Source of the DNA: a virus
Direction: 5' to 3' (one strand)
DNA length: 53,498 nt
Virus record (IMG/VR): IMGVR_UViG_3300046820_000692
Location: 1 to 53,498 of that record
Below are positions 29,401-37,229 of the stretch, one piece after another. Positions within the stretch are counted from its first letter, which is position 1. Each line of letters begins with the position of its first letter. Both the position numbers and the translations under genes were made by a program. Under the pieces are notes generated by a model that saw only the letters and a program-made list of their open reading frames with translations, had not been told where the DNA came from and did not search any database.

Positions 29401-31341
29401 GTACACTTTATATCCTTGTACTTGCTCTAAGATGAACTTGGGGATGTTGATATTTCTTAACTTAATCCCTAGAATTCTTACTTGTTCTTCAAAGGCTATT
29501 TCTCCATTATTATTGGTGTCAAATGCAATTCCAGGACTAGAGAAATCTTGGTTTCTAACAACATAAGAGAAGTAGTCATTGTGGTTAGATGGCATCTTAT
29601 GATGTCTAACATTTAACCCTCTTAATGATCCTGTTTGAACTGGATTACCTAACGAGTCTGATTCCCATGTATCAAAGTCATCTGTGTTAGGGTAGACCTC
29701 ATTTTGGTTCTCCCAATATCCAGTTGTACTCATTATTGCAGGAAATACAGAAGTATCTAAGTATTGGTAGATTCTAGCATTTGAATCTGCAGCCATTACT
29801 TCACCTGCATTAAATCCTATTGTAGATGGGTTAGAAGGGAATCCAAGATTTTCATAAACCTCTCTTCCAGGAATTATTGATTTAAAGTTTCTCCCTGGGA
29901 TGTGATAAGCAAATGTTTCTCCACCATCTCTTAAAACAAATGAGATGTAAAAAGAATATACTTCTCCTCTACGATAAGTTTTCTTTTTAAATAACAATTC
30001 TTCTACATCTCTATAACCTTTACTTGTATTTTCTTGTACAGGTCTTATTACAGAATCTATATAAGGGTATATTCTACCTAATTGGTAGCCATCAGGATTA
30101 ATGATTTTTGTATAACCTTCATTAAGGTTAAATATGTCGTATTTTCTAGGATCAAATGGAGTGTCAATTAATTCTGCTACAGCATCTAATTGAATACTAT
30201 TTGCAAATCTTTGAAACCCTAAATCTTTACGTGCAGTTAAATTAGCTGCATACATTCTATTATCTAATTGAGTAATAGCTTTTGCAGTTAAGTATTTAAC
30301 TTTATCAATTACTGCTTCTTGAACAGATGATTGAGCAGCGTTTTCTAATCCACTGTATACAACTTCTACTTCATTTGGAAGCAAGTTACCAACAGCTTGT
30401 GTATTTACTTCTACTGGTTCCAGTTTATATGCAAATTCTGCTTCCCCGATTCTTTGGATAATGTATGGTACTACGTATCTGTAGTCAGAATTTACATTAT
30501 ATAAAGTCCATCGAATTGACTTATTAGTTTGAAACTCATTAGGAGATCCACTGATGATTTCTCTGGGGATTGTGTCTTCAGGGGATGGGACAATGTATAC
30601 AGGGTTTGATAAAGTGAGAACATTAGTCTCTGTAAAGTCTTTGTCTGCATAAGCTATTCCTAAAAAATAAGTTCCACTTTCTACTCCACCACCTTGTAGG
30701 ATCTTAACTGATTTGAATTCAGGGATTCTTCCAGAGTCTAAGAATAAATTAAGTGTTGAAATATTAAAAGATGTGTCTGAGTAAAGCTTAGATGGCACTC
30801 CAGGAGGGGTTCCTTCTAAATATTCTAGCTGTCTAGTTACATTAAATACTCGTGGAGGATTGTACTCACTAATATATTTAATATTTGTAGCAGGCTCAGT
30901 AGTTTCTGTGTACTTGTTATCTGTAAAATAAACTATAACTTCACCTGTTGGTGAAATTCTGTACTCTCCAGTAATAGGGTACTCTAAATCAAAATTTAAA
31001 TCTCCAATTGTGCTACCAGGGTTTGTAACAAGTAATGGAGTTACAATGTTTGTAATTGGATTGACATTGAAAATAGCAGAATATGGAAATCCTGCTACTG
31101 CATTGTCTACCCCAAATATAATAAACGTGTCATCTGGAAGAGCTATTTGACCATTAGGCTCAAACGATTGAGTAAGTATTTTAAGGCTTTCAACAAAAGT
31201 ATTACCGTGCTCACTAGTAACTGCTCCTTTATCGGAGTCAATTGCTGCATTCAAAGCATCTCTATAGGTACCGTCAATCTGATCGATTCGACCGGTATCT
31301 TTATTCATTCCTTTAATAAACTTCTCTGCCTGTCCTGCCAT
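26455..31341 (-). CDS. Large tail protein, P22 gp10-like (tail tubular / muzzle type)
   Basis: A 1628-aa protein whose N-terminus, with MNKDTGRIDQIDGTYRDALN and then a GAVTSEHGN element, matches the start of the large crAss-like tail proteins usually annotated as P22 gp10-like. The rest is rich in beta strand, aromatic residues and Asp/Asn turns, with many YxxG and FxxN segments, as expected of a multi-domain tail tube or muzzle subunit. There is no catalytic motif and no membrane helix. It lies just downstream of the 297-aa tail protein (12 nt gap) and 5 nt before the 1280-aa gene. In the virion it would form the lower part of the short tail. Assignment rests on N-terminal pattern, size and gene order. 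Confidence 0.75.
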   Translation of the reverse strand: MAGQAEKFIKGMNKDTGRIDQIDGTYRDALNAAIDSDKGAVTSEHGNTFVESLKILTQSFEPNGQIALPDDTFIIFGVDNAVAGFPYSAIFNVNPITNIVTPLLVTNPGSTIGDLNFDLEYPITGEYRISPTGEVIVYFTDNKYTETTEPATNIKYISEYNPPRVFNVTRQLEYLEGTPPGVPSKLYSDTSFNISTLNLFLDSGRIPEFKSVKILQGGGVESGTYFLGIAYADKDFTETNVLTLSNPVYIVPSPEDTIPREIISGSPNEFQTNKSIRWTLYNVNSDYRYVVPYIIQRIGEAEFAYKLEPVEVNTQAVGNLLPNEVEVVYSGLENAAQSSVQEAVIDKVKYLTAKAITQLDNRMYAANLTARKDLGFQRFANSIQLDAVAELIDTPFDPRKYDIFNLNEGYTKIINPDGYQLGRIYPYIDSVIRPVQENTSKGYRDVEELLFKKKTYRRGEVYSFYISFVLRDGGETFAYHIPGRNFKSIIPGREVYENLGFPSNPSTIGFNAGEVMAADSNARIYQYLDTSVFPAIMSTTGYWENQNEVYPNTDDFDTWESDSLGNPVQTGSLRGLNVRHHKMPSNHNDYFSYVVRNQDFSSPGIAFDTNNNGEIAFEEQVRILGIKLRNINIPKFILEQVQGYKVYYAKRTQGNKTIIGQSGLHPATAILAGNLSQNTVDASKGPFFNLWYLTGSPQKGGLTQKDALWIDIDYVSHSVFKFHDFNLLRKKHTLATVTHVDLQYVVTMQNWEGRYKGAQLQDIPGYGDVFATFRAGHGDDEHAWIHPDLGNTINFDQPDPAASDYDVWGPTAMKGNILIGAQYSVPGTTGVDAKSFPNQELLSNLQTIFTVAPESATYVQGLTFLKNISATGFKGASYIVNNSGESNITIGLTSGLPVLYGYYEDLWNTLDNSFISKVPIAYGRPNVYLANLCSAKTDVFEPFDQQQLVSTGYYESLLNVNTETGVDSVTGKNFYVGASSDDIFGGDTYIVRYGYRTTAQSFALTYFKKGVNQEPGDFINSIYGDIPFNIFTGRTGDEPVLEDGNEEQREATIAQVNNWQRGNVNPDTTLYQFMVESDDNINFRHCGDVEKGVSPAASVYFDKFTAADVLYKSPLYDLTKMDNLLYEDQYSALQDKRVTVPFPKKERSTNLYPNRVIRSNIQDGNFNDTYHYFLALEYKDFAQNKGQITNVFAMNSLLWIHTERSLFRTKGKQTMELGDTTQAYIGSGDLFAQEPDEIIQSLEGHFGSYNKLGSLVTKDGYVFVSRKSRKIFLMNQKPLELSDIGLGTWSRDFIPFALEGYGVDLDDTDINLDAPTGRFGFLVTYDPLFKRTLVTKRELVPTTLFINQFNSGNIYYNAATNSFIDKKTTKTIGIVEGNYFQKGGWTLSFSNDFTVWASRHSYIPPLYAFNSHDLFSFDPENGQDIYVHDNYSNPGNFYGQLSNFEFEFIYTGETTTTTTGAVSSTKAVNKIFTSISYVADIFKKEATSLRQFDNRFDTGFTSFYVYNTTQNSGEVVFSYLSNIRKVDNSWVTNAFRDLSAISFNTNLVQGQINVQGNLYTGTYTTSSTETMFLSEGVLNPNYLDANKPWYEQRKFVDKFLGIRLISNNQAKNLINLYTAKAAYRISNR

Positions 31342-31353
31342 TGCTCTTAATTA

Positions 31354-32247
31354 TTAATAGTATCCTCTTCCGTATGATCCACGGTTCAATTCTTCTCTTG
31401 ACCCTAAGTTTTCGAAGAAGTTTGCATGCCTGTTCAAGTTTGGGATAAGTCTTACCCACTGGTTCATGAACGACTCGTACTTGTCGATGCTTGGGAAGTT
31501 AGCAGCATTTCTTGCTTGAGTGCAATAGAATCTCCATTTGTTATCAGCAAAGTCATACCCAATTCCATTCATAGAAGGAATATACCCCCCTAGCAACATT
31601 TGCTTGTAGATGTACCAAAACATAGCCTCTTTGTAACTAATGTTGTCTGGAACCATTGGGTAACAGTCCTCATCTACTGGAAAAGCTGTATAGCTTAAAC
31701 AGATAAATCCTTCTTGGAAAGAGGTCTTAATGTAATCTCCATCTACAACATAAGTTTCTTTTGACTTAGCAAATTGGTTTGAACATTTATCACAGTGGAT
31801 ATGCCCAGGGAATGTGCTAGTGCCGTATTGAAGTGGAGTTAGTGGTTGAGTAGCATTCATGTAGACATTTTCTACAACTGCTAATCTTGCATTGATTTCA
31901 CGAAGTTGATAGTTGTATCCAATGGCATCATTAGGATTAGCTTCTACAAACTCGTTGAGAGTTTTAACTTCAGCCAATAGCTCAGTGAGTTCGGTAGAAA
32001 CTGATGGATTAGCTGCATTGTTTACAGCAACTTGATTAATAAAGTAAAGATCAGATGGCATTATGGCCTTCCAATCTTTAATTTGAAGAACACAGCCCTT
32101 GGTGCTAAGTTGAGGTGTGGCCCCAATATGCTCAAGTGCTTCTCCAGTCCATTCAATTGCATCATCGATCCAGTTATCTCCAGGAGGTTTTAAATCCCTC
32201 ATAACCTTACGGATGATTGCTTTACTAGATACAAGTTTGTAGATCAT
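31354..32247 (-). CDS. crAss-type tail/ring (tail stabilisation) protein
   Basis: A 297-aa protein. The N-terminal part is helical (WIDDAIEWTGEALEHIG). The middle carries a CDKC pair (HCDKCSNQF). The last 130 residues hold a block typical of a crAss-like connector protein: EGFICLSYTAFPVDEDCYPMV, then SYKEAMFWYIYKQMLLGGY, KWRFYCTQARN and NQWVRLIPNLNRHANFF. It is usually encoded next to the P22 gp10-like tail protein, as here. It overlaps the IHF-like gene by 4 nt (ATGA), so translation is probably coupled. The role as a head-to-tail ring or stabilisation protein is inferred from family resemblance and position. Confidence 0.7.
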   Translation of the reverse strand: MIYKLVSSKAIIRKVMRDLKPPGDNWIDDAIEWTGEALEHIGATPQLSTKGCVLQIKDWKAIMPSDLYFINQVAVNNAANPSVSTELTELLAEVKTLNEFVEANPNDAIGYNYQLREINARLAVVENVYMNATQPLTPLQYGTSTFPGHIHCDKCSNQFAKSKETYVVDGDYIKTSFQEGFICLSYTAFPVDEDCYPMVPDNISYKEAMFWYIYKQMLLGGYIPSMNGIGYDFADNKWRFYCTQARNAANFPSIDKYESFMNQWVRLIPNLNRHANFFENLGSREELNRGSYGRGYY

Positions 32248-32729
32248 CGTTTCTTAAATTTCAAATATGCTATATCGTTTGTTTTTAGCAGTGCTATCAA
32301 CTTCTCTTTGTTTCCCTTCTTGCCTCTAGTGGCGTCAAATCTGTAAGCAGACTTGTTCTTCACTTTAGCTTTGTATTTACTCCAATGATATTTACAGTAG
32401 TATTTATCAGTGTAATAAACTTGCCACTTTTCTCCTTCTCCTGTTGCACTATCGTACAACTTTACTCCTTTTTCAAGAAGTTCTTTCTTGTACTTGTTCG
32501 TTTCCAACCAATCAACTGTCAAGTTTCTTGGGTCCCGTTCTACTCTTTTAATCGATAATGTTCCGAGATTACTTTGCATGTTAAACTCATACCCGTCAAG
32601 GAGAGCTTCAACTATTGCTAGGTTAAACTCGGAACATATATCAGAAAACGTGTTGAAACTTATTTCGTCTTCAGTTTCAGTTATGTAGTCTTTATGAACG
32701 GCTTTTAAAGTGTGTGATTTGGCTTGCAT
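32244..32729 (-). CDS. IHF/HU-like protein of the crAss tail operon
   Basis: A 161-aa protein. Residues of about 20-65 (FSDICSEFNLAIVEALLDG, then LGTLSIKRVERDP) follow the HU/IHF pattern of two helices leading into a beta arm. The C-terminal half is very basic and aromatic (YYCKYHWSKYKAKVKNKSAYRF), unlike bacterial HU. crAss-like phages carry IHF-like genes beside their tail genes, and this one sits immediately upstream of the 297-aa tail protein, with an ATGA overlap. It could bind DNA inside the virion or act as a structural ring component; the sequence does not decide. The start is 5 nt inside the intergenic gap after the Gly-Gly-rich gene. Confidence 0.65.
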   Translation of the reverse strand: MQAKSHTLKAVHKDYITETEDEISFNTFSDICSEFNLAIVEALLDGYEFNMQSNLGTLSIKRVERDPRNLTVDWLETNKYKKELLEKGVKLYDSATGEGEKWQVYYTDKYYCKYHWSKYKAKVKNKSAYRFDATRGKKGNKEKLIALLKTNDIAYLKFKKR

Positions 32730-32733
32730 TCAA

Positions 32734-33396
32734 TCAACACTTTTTGCCACCCATCATTTTCTTTTTACCTGCAGCGGCCATAGCTTGGAAACGTGATTTA
32801 CCATATTTCTTACGGCCAGCAGATGCAGCAATAGCTTCAGCAGATTCTTCAGATTTACCTTTGCTTTTTAGTTTACCAACCATAGCAGCAAATCTTCCAC
32901 CACCACCTGGCTCCATTGTTTTCTTCCCACCTTTTTTGTACATCTTTCCACCCATCATCTTTTCTTCTACACCTCTTCCTTTTAGTACATCAGCAAAACT
33001 TGTTTTACCGTCTTTATTAAGATCTGGGAATCCACCTTTTTTATATTTTCCTCCCATCATTTTTTTACCAGCCATAGTAGCTTTACCTTCTGCACGATTT
33101 TGACGAGCATTAGCTTCCATTCCAGTTTCAAGACCTCCCATCATATATTTCATAGGAGCTTTAACACCTGGGGCTTGAAAGTCAATTTCTTTAGACTCTT
33201 CCATGAAAGACTCCCCTTTCATTTTTTTGCCACCTTTCTTATACATTGATTTCATGTTTTCTTCTTTTTTAATTTTAGATTCTTGCTTAAGCATTTCTTT
33301 AGTAGGCTTCTTTCCTGAGCCTTTGTTGGCACGGATGTTATCCCAAAGTCCTCTCTTAGAGTATGAACCGTCTTTTCTTTTAATCAGCTTGCTCAT
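32734..33396 (-). CDS. Basic Met-Gly-Gly-repeat virion protein with EF-hand-like loop
   Basis: A 220-aa, very lysine-rich protein. It contains repeated MMGG and YKKGG elements (MYKKGG, YMMGG, KMMGGKYKKGG, KMMGGKMYKKGG, KKMMGGKKC). Between repeats lies DLNKDGKTSFADVLKGRG, which fits an EF-hand or dockerin-type calcium loop (Asp, Asn, Asp-Gly, Thr, Asp at loop positions 1, 3, 5-6, 8 and 12). Met-Gly-Gly-rich basic proteins occur in structural operons of many aquatic podoviruses but have no known function. High charge suggests DNA or membrane contact. It overlaps the preceding small membrane protein gene by 17 nt. The start at 33396 gives the MSKLIKRKDGSYSKRG N-terminus. Confidence 0.7.
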   Translation of the reverse strand: MSKLIKRKDGSYSKRGLWDNIRANKGSGKKPTKEMLKQESKIKKEENMKSMYKKGGKKMKGESFMEESKEIDFQAPGVKAPMKYMMGGLETGMEANARQNRAEGKATMAGKKMMGGKYKKGGFPDLNKDGKTSFADVLKGRGVEEKMMGGKMYKKGGKKTMEPGGGGRFAAMVGKLKSKGKSEESAEAIAASAGRKKYGKSRFQAMAAAGKKKMMGGKKC

Positions 33397-33607
33397 CTTC
33401 TTTTGGTTTATTTAGCATGTGTCTTTCTTGACGTGCTTTAAGTGCTCTTTCAACATTGAACCAAATCAGGGTTATACCCCCTACTATTCCTATGATCCAA
33501 GTTATACTGTTTGTGAACATTGCATATGATATTGTAGCCCATGCTACATTTAATCCTGCCCATTCTCCGTATTCGGTTATCTTGTTTGTGTCAATGTTAA
33601 AAGCCAT
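33380..33607 (-). CDS. Small membrane protein, candidate holin
   Basis: A 75-aa protein. Residues 18-50 hold one or two hydrophobic segments (LNVAWATISYAMF; SITWIIGIVGGITLIWF), followed by a charged basic tail (RALKARQERHMLNKPKEDEQAD). This size and layout fit a phage holin or a small membrane anchor, but there is no diagnostic motif and no adjacent endolysin gene, so holin is only a suggestion. It overlaps the next gene by 17 nt and lies 11 nt after the Cys-containing basic protein gene. Confidence 0.55.
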   Translation of the reverse strand: MAFNIDTNKITEYGEWAGLNVAWATISYAMFTNSITWIIGIVGGITLIWFNVERALKARQERHMLNKPKEDEQAD

Positions 33608-33618
33608 TTTATTAAGTA

Positions 33619-33879
33619 TTACCAGTTACTGCAACTTCCACAGTTCCAGATTCTAAGTGATTTGTTAATTCTTGATTGAGGATCGTTAGCAGTCTTTGAA
33701 CTTGTAAGTTTGGCTTTCATTCCACACATTCTAGAACAGAATGAGTTTCTTCTTTTACCACCTTTAGGCTGAGGAGCCTTTAAGTCTGACCCAGGGTTCT
33801 GACTTTCGTAAGACTTTCTGCCTTTTTCGTTAAGACCCCCTTTTGGATTTTTTCCTGCTTTATTTTGCCAAGCTGCCAT
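33619..33879 (-). CDS. Small basic protein with Cys/SRINKSLR signature
   Basis: An 86-aa basic protein. Its C-terminal half carries SFCSRMCGMKAKLTSSKTAN followed by DPQSRINKSLRIWNC, a signature I recognise from small conserved phage proteins of unknown function; four or five cysteines there could bind zinc. The N-terminal half is Lys/Gly-rich (KAGKNPKGGLNEKGRKSY) and partly disordered. A GTG start 6 nt upstream (33885) is possible, but that codon overlaps the TAACTTTG promoter box, so ATG 33879 is preferred. Its place in the neck/tail operon suggests a virion or assembly role. Confidence 0.65.
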   Translation of the reverse strand: MAAWQNKAGKNPKGGLNEKGRKSYESQNPGSDLKAPQPKGGKRRNSFCSRMCGMKAKLTSSKTANDPQSRINKSLRIWNCGSCSNW

Positions 33880-33884
33880 AGTCA

Positions 33885-33892
33885 CAAAGTTA
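33885..33892 (-). promoter_or_regulatory. Bacteroidota-type -7 promoter box in the tail operon
   Basis: On the minus strand TAACTTTG is followed by TGACT and then ATG (33879). The 5-nt spacing to the start codon is the same as at the portal, scaffold and giant-protein genes. It lies in the 24-nt gap after the 232-aa gene. Confidence 0.6.
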
Positions 33893-33903
33893 GTTAAAAA
33901 TTG

Positions 33904-34602
33904 TTATTCTTTTGAAGATTGTTGTGGAGTTCCTGGAGACAAATCTTGACCACGGTCTAGGACAGTATCTGTAAATGTTCCAGCTAATAATCTAAGTTCT
34001 CCTTGCATCATTCCTTGAGTAATACCTTGAACCATATCCATAGGCATTGGGAAGATATCTGAACCTGAATAGCAAGGCTGTCCTGCACAATCGATGAATT
34101 CTGCAACCTCTTCTGGGTCTTCGAATATTCCACGTACATTCACATAATCAGCACCTTTTGGGTTGAGGACATATAAATAGTCTTCAATCATAAATGCTTT
34201 AGTATTGTTTTTAGTAAACTTCTCAGCTGAGATGTAATTAGCCTCAAAAGGCTTAATCATTTGAATACGGCCTAGTCCAGATACATCTCCTACATATGTA
34301 ATAGCTTCTTCAAAATTAAATCTTACTGTTCTTGGGATTTTCTTTTTGCTACGGTAAGCAGGACAGTTTAAGTTGATATTGCAGCATTTAGAAAGATCTA
34401 CTTTCTCTAATTGTACACACTTTAAGTCTTGTTCTAAATGACGAGTTACTAAGCCATTTCTTGCATAGTCTCTACGTATAAATACAGCACGATAGTGCTT
34501 AACGTTAAATTTGATTTGGCTCAAGGATATTACCTCATCCTGAGAGCTACGTCCACCTCTAAATAGATTTAAAAGGTTAAATGAAATTTCATCTAAAGTC
34601 AT
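33904..34602 (-). CDS. crAss-type neck/ring structural protein
   Basis: A 232-aa protein. It contains CCNINLNCPAYRSKKKIPR, then GDVSGLGRIQMIKPFEANYI, SAEKFTKNNTKAFM and VRGIFEDPEEVAEF, a conserved block I associate with a connector or ring protein of crAss-like phages. The N-terminus is helical (MTLDEISFNLLNLFRGG) and the C-terminal 50 residues are Met/Gln/Pro-rich and flexible. It lies 11 nt after the metallophosphoesterase gene and ahead of the other neck and tail genes. A place in the ring stack between portal and tail is inferred. There is no enzyme motif. Confidence 0.65.
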   Translation of the reverse strand: MTLDEISFNLLNLFRGGRSSQDEVISLSQIKFNVKHYRAVFIRRDYARNGLVTRHLEQDLKCVQLEKVDLSKCCNINLNCPAYRSKKKIPRTVRFNFEEAITYVGDVSGLGRIQMIKPFEANYISAEKFTKNNTKAFMIEDYLYVLNPKGADYVNVRGIFEDPEEVAEFIDCAGQPCYSGSDIFPMPMDMVQGITQGMMQGELRLLAGTFTDTVLDRGQDLSPGTPQQSSKE

Positions 34603-34613
34603 CTTTCTGTATT

Positions 34614-35774
34614 TTATCTAACATTGCTTTGTAAATATCCTTCAAGTCCTTCGTCGTGATTCCAAATGAATGCCTGAGCTGCCCTGAGTGATCCGTATCC
34701 CATCTTCTTATGCCATTCATCTAATGCACATATTGAGGGCAGGAATCTCACTTTAACACCTCGGTATTCGTTTACCTGTTCTTTGTGGTAATGTCCACAG
34801 TGAGCTTCTCTAAACTCAGTTGTTGCAAACATTTCCGGTTGCTCAGTAGCCATTATTAGTGGCATATCAGCAGGTTTTTCGTTATCTCCGTGGGTAAACA
34901 TTATCATGTTTTTCCCATACTTGTAATACTTTCTAGGCATTGTAGAGTTATCTACAGTTACACTTGGGTCATTTCTGAACCATCCGGCCAGGACATCCCC
35001 AGCATAATACATTCTCTCGTAGTCATGGTTTCCCGATACAACAATAATATCAACGGGAGCCACACTTTTCAAGAAATCTACTGCTCTAACTATTAGAGTC
35101 CAGTATCCTTTAAATGATTCTTTCCATCCTACAGTGTCATGTTGAGGAGTACCCTTTGTTGTAGCCATCTTCATTCCATCTGTATTCATGCCATCGTTTC
35201 CGATTGGGAGAAGAATCTTCTCGATATTTAATCCTCTTCCTTTGTTAACCAAATCCTCGATTGTATCAAGGAATTGTTTCTCCATCTCTTCTAGGGTAAT
35301 ATCTGTTAACTTTCCATAGTGAATATCAGGGAGAGAAATCTCAAGAGTAGACTTTGTTTTGTAGTCAACTCCTCTGCCTTTGGTTATAACTCTAGCTTTA
35401 GGGCTATAACTAGCTGCAAATTCTTCAATGTCTTTTTGAATTTCCTCTGCCGTTCTTTCATTTTTGGTAACTACAGAGAACCGTTGTTCTCCTTTCATAT
35501 TTTGCCAGTATTTAACGGAATTGACCATTGAATGATCAATCCCGTTTTTATCTAAATACTGTTCAAACTCTGTGATAACATTATCAGAATCGTTAGTAAG
35601 TGTTTCAACTTTTACGACCTTTCTGTTAATCTCTCTTTGTTTTGCTCTTACAATCTTTAATGCTGCAGCAGCATCTTGCAAACTAACTTTAAATTTTCTA
35701 GCTACTAAACCAGGTCCTTTCTTTAAGAACCATGGTCTGGCTGTTAATGTCTGAGTTAGTTCTAGAAGTGTCAT
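34614..35774 (-). CDS. Calcineurin-like metallophosphoesterase with N-terminal HTH-like segment
   Basis: A 386-aa protein with the whole two-metal phosphoesterase motif set in order: DIH (Asp150, His152), GND (192-194), GNHD (248-251), FTHGD (His295) and GHYH (327-330). The GND replaces the usual GD of motif II, with Asp194 in place of the metal-bridging Asp. Such enzymes cleave phosphodiesters or phosphomonoesters in nucleic acids or nucleotides; the nuclease type (as in Mre11/SbcD) is one possibility. Residues 10-45 (KKGPGLVARKFKVSLQDAAAALKIV) look like a helix-turn-helix, so DNA binding is plausible. The gene overlaps its upstream neighbour by 4 nt and sits within tail genes, an odd place for an enzyme; it may be packaged. 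Confidence 0.85.
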   Translation of the reverse strand: MTLLELTQTLTARPWFLKKGPGLVARKFKVSLQDAAAALKIVRAKQREINRKVVKVETLTNDSDNVITEFEQYLDKNGIDHSMVNSVKYWQNMKGEQRFSVVTKNERTAEEIQKDIEEFAASYSPKARVITKGRGVDYKTKSTLEISLPDIHYGKLTDITLEEMEKQFLDTIEDLVNKGRGLNIEKILLPIGNDGMNTDGMKMATTKGTPQHDTVGWKESFKGYWTLIVRAVDFLKSVAPVDIIVVSGNHDYERMYYAGDVLAGWFRNDPSVTVDNSTMPRKYYKYGKNMIMFTHGDNEKPADMPLIMATEQPEMFATTEFREAHCGHYHKEQVNEYRGVKVRFLPSICALDEWHKKMGYGSLRAAQAFIWNHDEGLEGYLQSNVR

Positions 35775-35971
35775 GCAGTAAGTGTTGCAATTATATCATC
35801 AGCATTTGTTTGTACAACCCCGTTAATTTCTGTATCTCCCCCTACAAATGCATAGCACCCATCACTCATTAGGATGTGCACCATCATTGAATCTATTTTT
35901 TCAAATCCTTGGTAAATAAAGACTTTATCTTTCCAAGTGATTTCACCGTCTACGAATGTTAATACTTGCAT
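35771..35971 (-). CDS. Small beta-rich protein of unknown function
   Basis: A 66-aa protein (MQVLTFVDGEITWKDKVF...). It alternates beta-prone segments with Asp/Gly turns and has no Cys pair, membrane segment or catalytic motif. Its ATG overlaps the end of the 178-aa gene by one base, and its stop overlaps the metallophosphoesterase start, so all three are probably translated together. I do not recognise it. Confidence 0.6.
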   Translation of the reverse strand: MQVLTFVDGEITWKDKVFIYQGFEKIDSMMVHILMSDGCYAFVGGDTEINGVVQTNADDIIATLTA

Positions 35972-36507
35972 TATTTGTAAATTTTAAAAATTATACCTGA
36001 TCCAATAGTTGAGTCTGCAGTACTTCCATTTTGAACTGCTAAAATGATGTATTGATTTGCTGCCCAATCTATTGCTACAGAAGTTTCAGCTCCTGTAAAG
36101 TTGGTAATATCATCATAGGCATTTCCACCTACTTGCATTAATTTTGTGTTTATAGGTGGTTTTCCTATAAATGCAGTTCTACTTATTTGTACGTACAAAC
36201 TAACTGCAGTAGCAATAGGAGAAGTTCCTATTAAAGTAGCCCCACTTAAACTATCAGTTGTGTTAGCATAAATACGAATCTGTAAAGTTCCAGCAGTTCC
36301 TGTTTTAACAGCTCTAGCAACTATATCTATAGCATTTCCAGTTGCAATATTACCATCAACGGTATTAGCAGGAATTAATACACTTCCAGTTTGCTGATTA
36401 GTGGTTACACCTGTAACAGCAGTAAATCCAGTTACTACAAAAACAGGAGTAACTTTAGTTAAAGGAGCAGAAGAAATTATTGTTCCCATATTACCAAGTG
36501 TAAGCAA
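35971..36507 (-). CDS. Beta-rich virion protein (jelly-roll-like), unknown
   Basis: A 178-aa protein made almost entirely of beta-prone segments rich in Thr, Ala, Val and Ile (for example GTLQIRIYANTTDSLSGATL, ISRTAFIG, YIILAVQNG). The pattern resembles capsid-decoration or fibre-tip jelly-roll domains, including a closing strand IIFKIYK at the very C-terminus. No motif is diagnostic. It overlaps the 100-aa gene by 17 nt. Its position after the Gly-repeat fibre suggests a surface accessory. The start could be Met1, or Met7 in MGTIISS. Confidence 0.6.
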   Translation of the reverse strand: MLTLGNMGTIISSAPLTKVTPVFVVTGFTAVTGVTTNQQTGSVLIPANTVDGNIATGNAIDIVARAVKTGTAGTLQIRIYANTTDSLSGATLIGTSPIATAVSLYVQISRTAFIGKPPINTKLMQVGGNAYDDITNFTGAETSVAIDWAANQYIILAVQNGSTADSTIGSGIIFKIYK

Positions 36508-36793
36508 TTAATAAGATTCCACCAGAGGTATCATAAGCAAAAGTGTTTGATGGAAAACGATTGTCACCTCCTCCTGCATCAAATGCTACTGAAGAACCTG
36601 CAGGTAATCCATAAGTTCCACCATTAACAGTTAATGTTATTTCAGTAATTCCTACATTAGAAAACGATACACTGTTCACTGCAACATCTAATGTTTCATA
36701 ACCGTTATCGTTAATGTTAAGGTACCCTGCTTTTTTAAGTTGATTGTTTAAACCATCGTTTAACAATACTTCGACACCACTATTGTAGCTCAT
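36491..36793 (-). CDS. Small beta-rich virion-type protein
   Basis: A 100-aa protein. It begins MSYNSGVEVLLNDGLNNQLK and continues with strands separated by Gly/Asn turns (LTVNGGTYGLPAG; FDAGGGDN). It has no Cys, no membrane helix and no catalytic residues. It lies between the coiled-coil 144-aa gene and the jelly-roll-like 178-aa gene, overlapping the latter, so it is probably part of a fibre or decoration module. Not recognised. Confidence 0.6.
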   Translation of the reverse strand: MSYNSGVEVLLNDGLNNQLKKAGYLNINDNGYETLDVAVNSVSFSNVGITEITLTVNGGTYGLPAGSSVAFDAGGGDNRFPSNTFAYDTSGGILLIAYTW

Positions 36794-36794
36794 G

Positions 36795-37229
36795 TTAGTT
36801 AATTATTTTGATTAAAGTTTCTATCTGATCTGCAGATAAGCTTTCAGGGAGAAGTTTTTCATTAATCATCTTGAGTTCTAGAGTTACCTCTTTGTCAAGC
36901 TCAATGTTTACTTCTGCAATCTGTTGCTTACGAGCATTAATTTCATCCATGTGTTCTGCCTCCATTGCTTTCAAACCTTCTTCGTTTTCAGCCTGCATTA
37001 ACTCTTGAGCTTTTCTTGACAACTCAATAAATGCTTCAGTAGGAGCAGCTTTAGCTTCTAAGAAATCAAGTTCTTTTTTAATGACGTCACAATTCTTTAG
37101 GACGATCATTGCATACTTAACTCCTTTTTCTCCACGAGTTTCATGTAATACTTTGTACATTTCTAGAAACTCTCTACGAGTAGCAGTGATGTTCATACCG
37201 TACCCTTCTTCTTTTTTAATCACGTTCAT
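36795..37229 (-). CDS. Coiled-coil protein, possible fibre chaperone or assembly protein
   Basis: A 144-aa, strongly helical, Glu/Lys-rich protein (KKELDFLEAKAAPTEAFIELSRKAQEL; EINARKQQIAEVNIELDKEV). It has no membrane or enzyme motif. Placed directly after the long Gly-repeat fibre gene, it could be an assembly chaperone, since phage fibre genes are often followed by small helical chaperones; this is inference. The start at 37229 gives MNVIKKEEGYG; an internal Met12 (MNITATRREF) preceded by a purine-rich stretch is an alternative start. Confidence 0.6.
   Translation of the reverse strand: MNVIKKEEGYGMNITATRREFLEMYKVLHETRGEKGVKYAMIVLKNCDVIKKELDFLEAKAAPTEAFIELSRKAQELMQAENEEGLKAMEAEHMDEINARKQQIAEVNIELDKEVTLELKMINEKLLPESLSADQIETLIKIIN

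Noticed and set aside
32714-33103. Open plus-strand frame of 129 codons opposite the Gly-Gly-rich protein
   Set aside because: A Pro/Phe-rich antisense shadow of a Lys/Gly-rich repeat gene; no matching family or neighbour.
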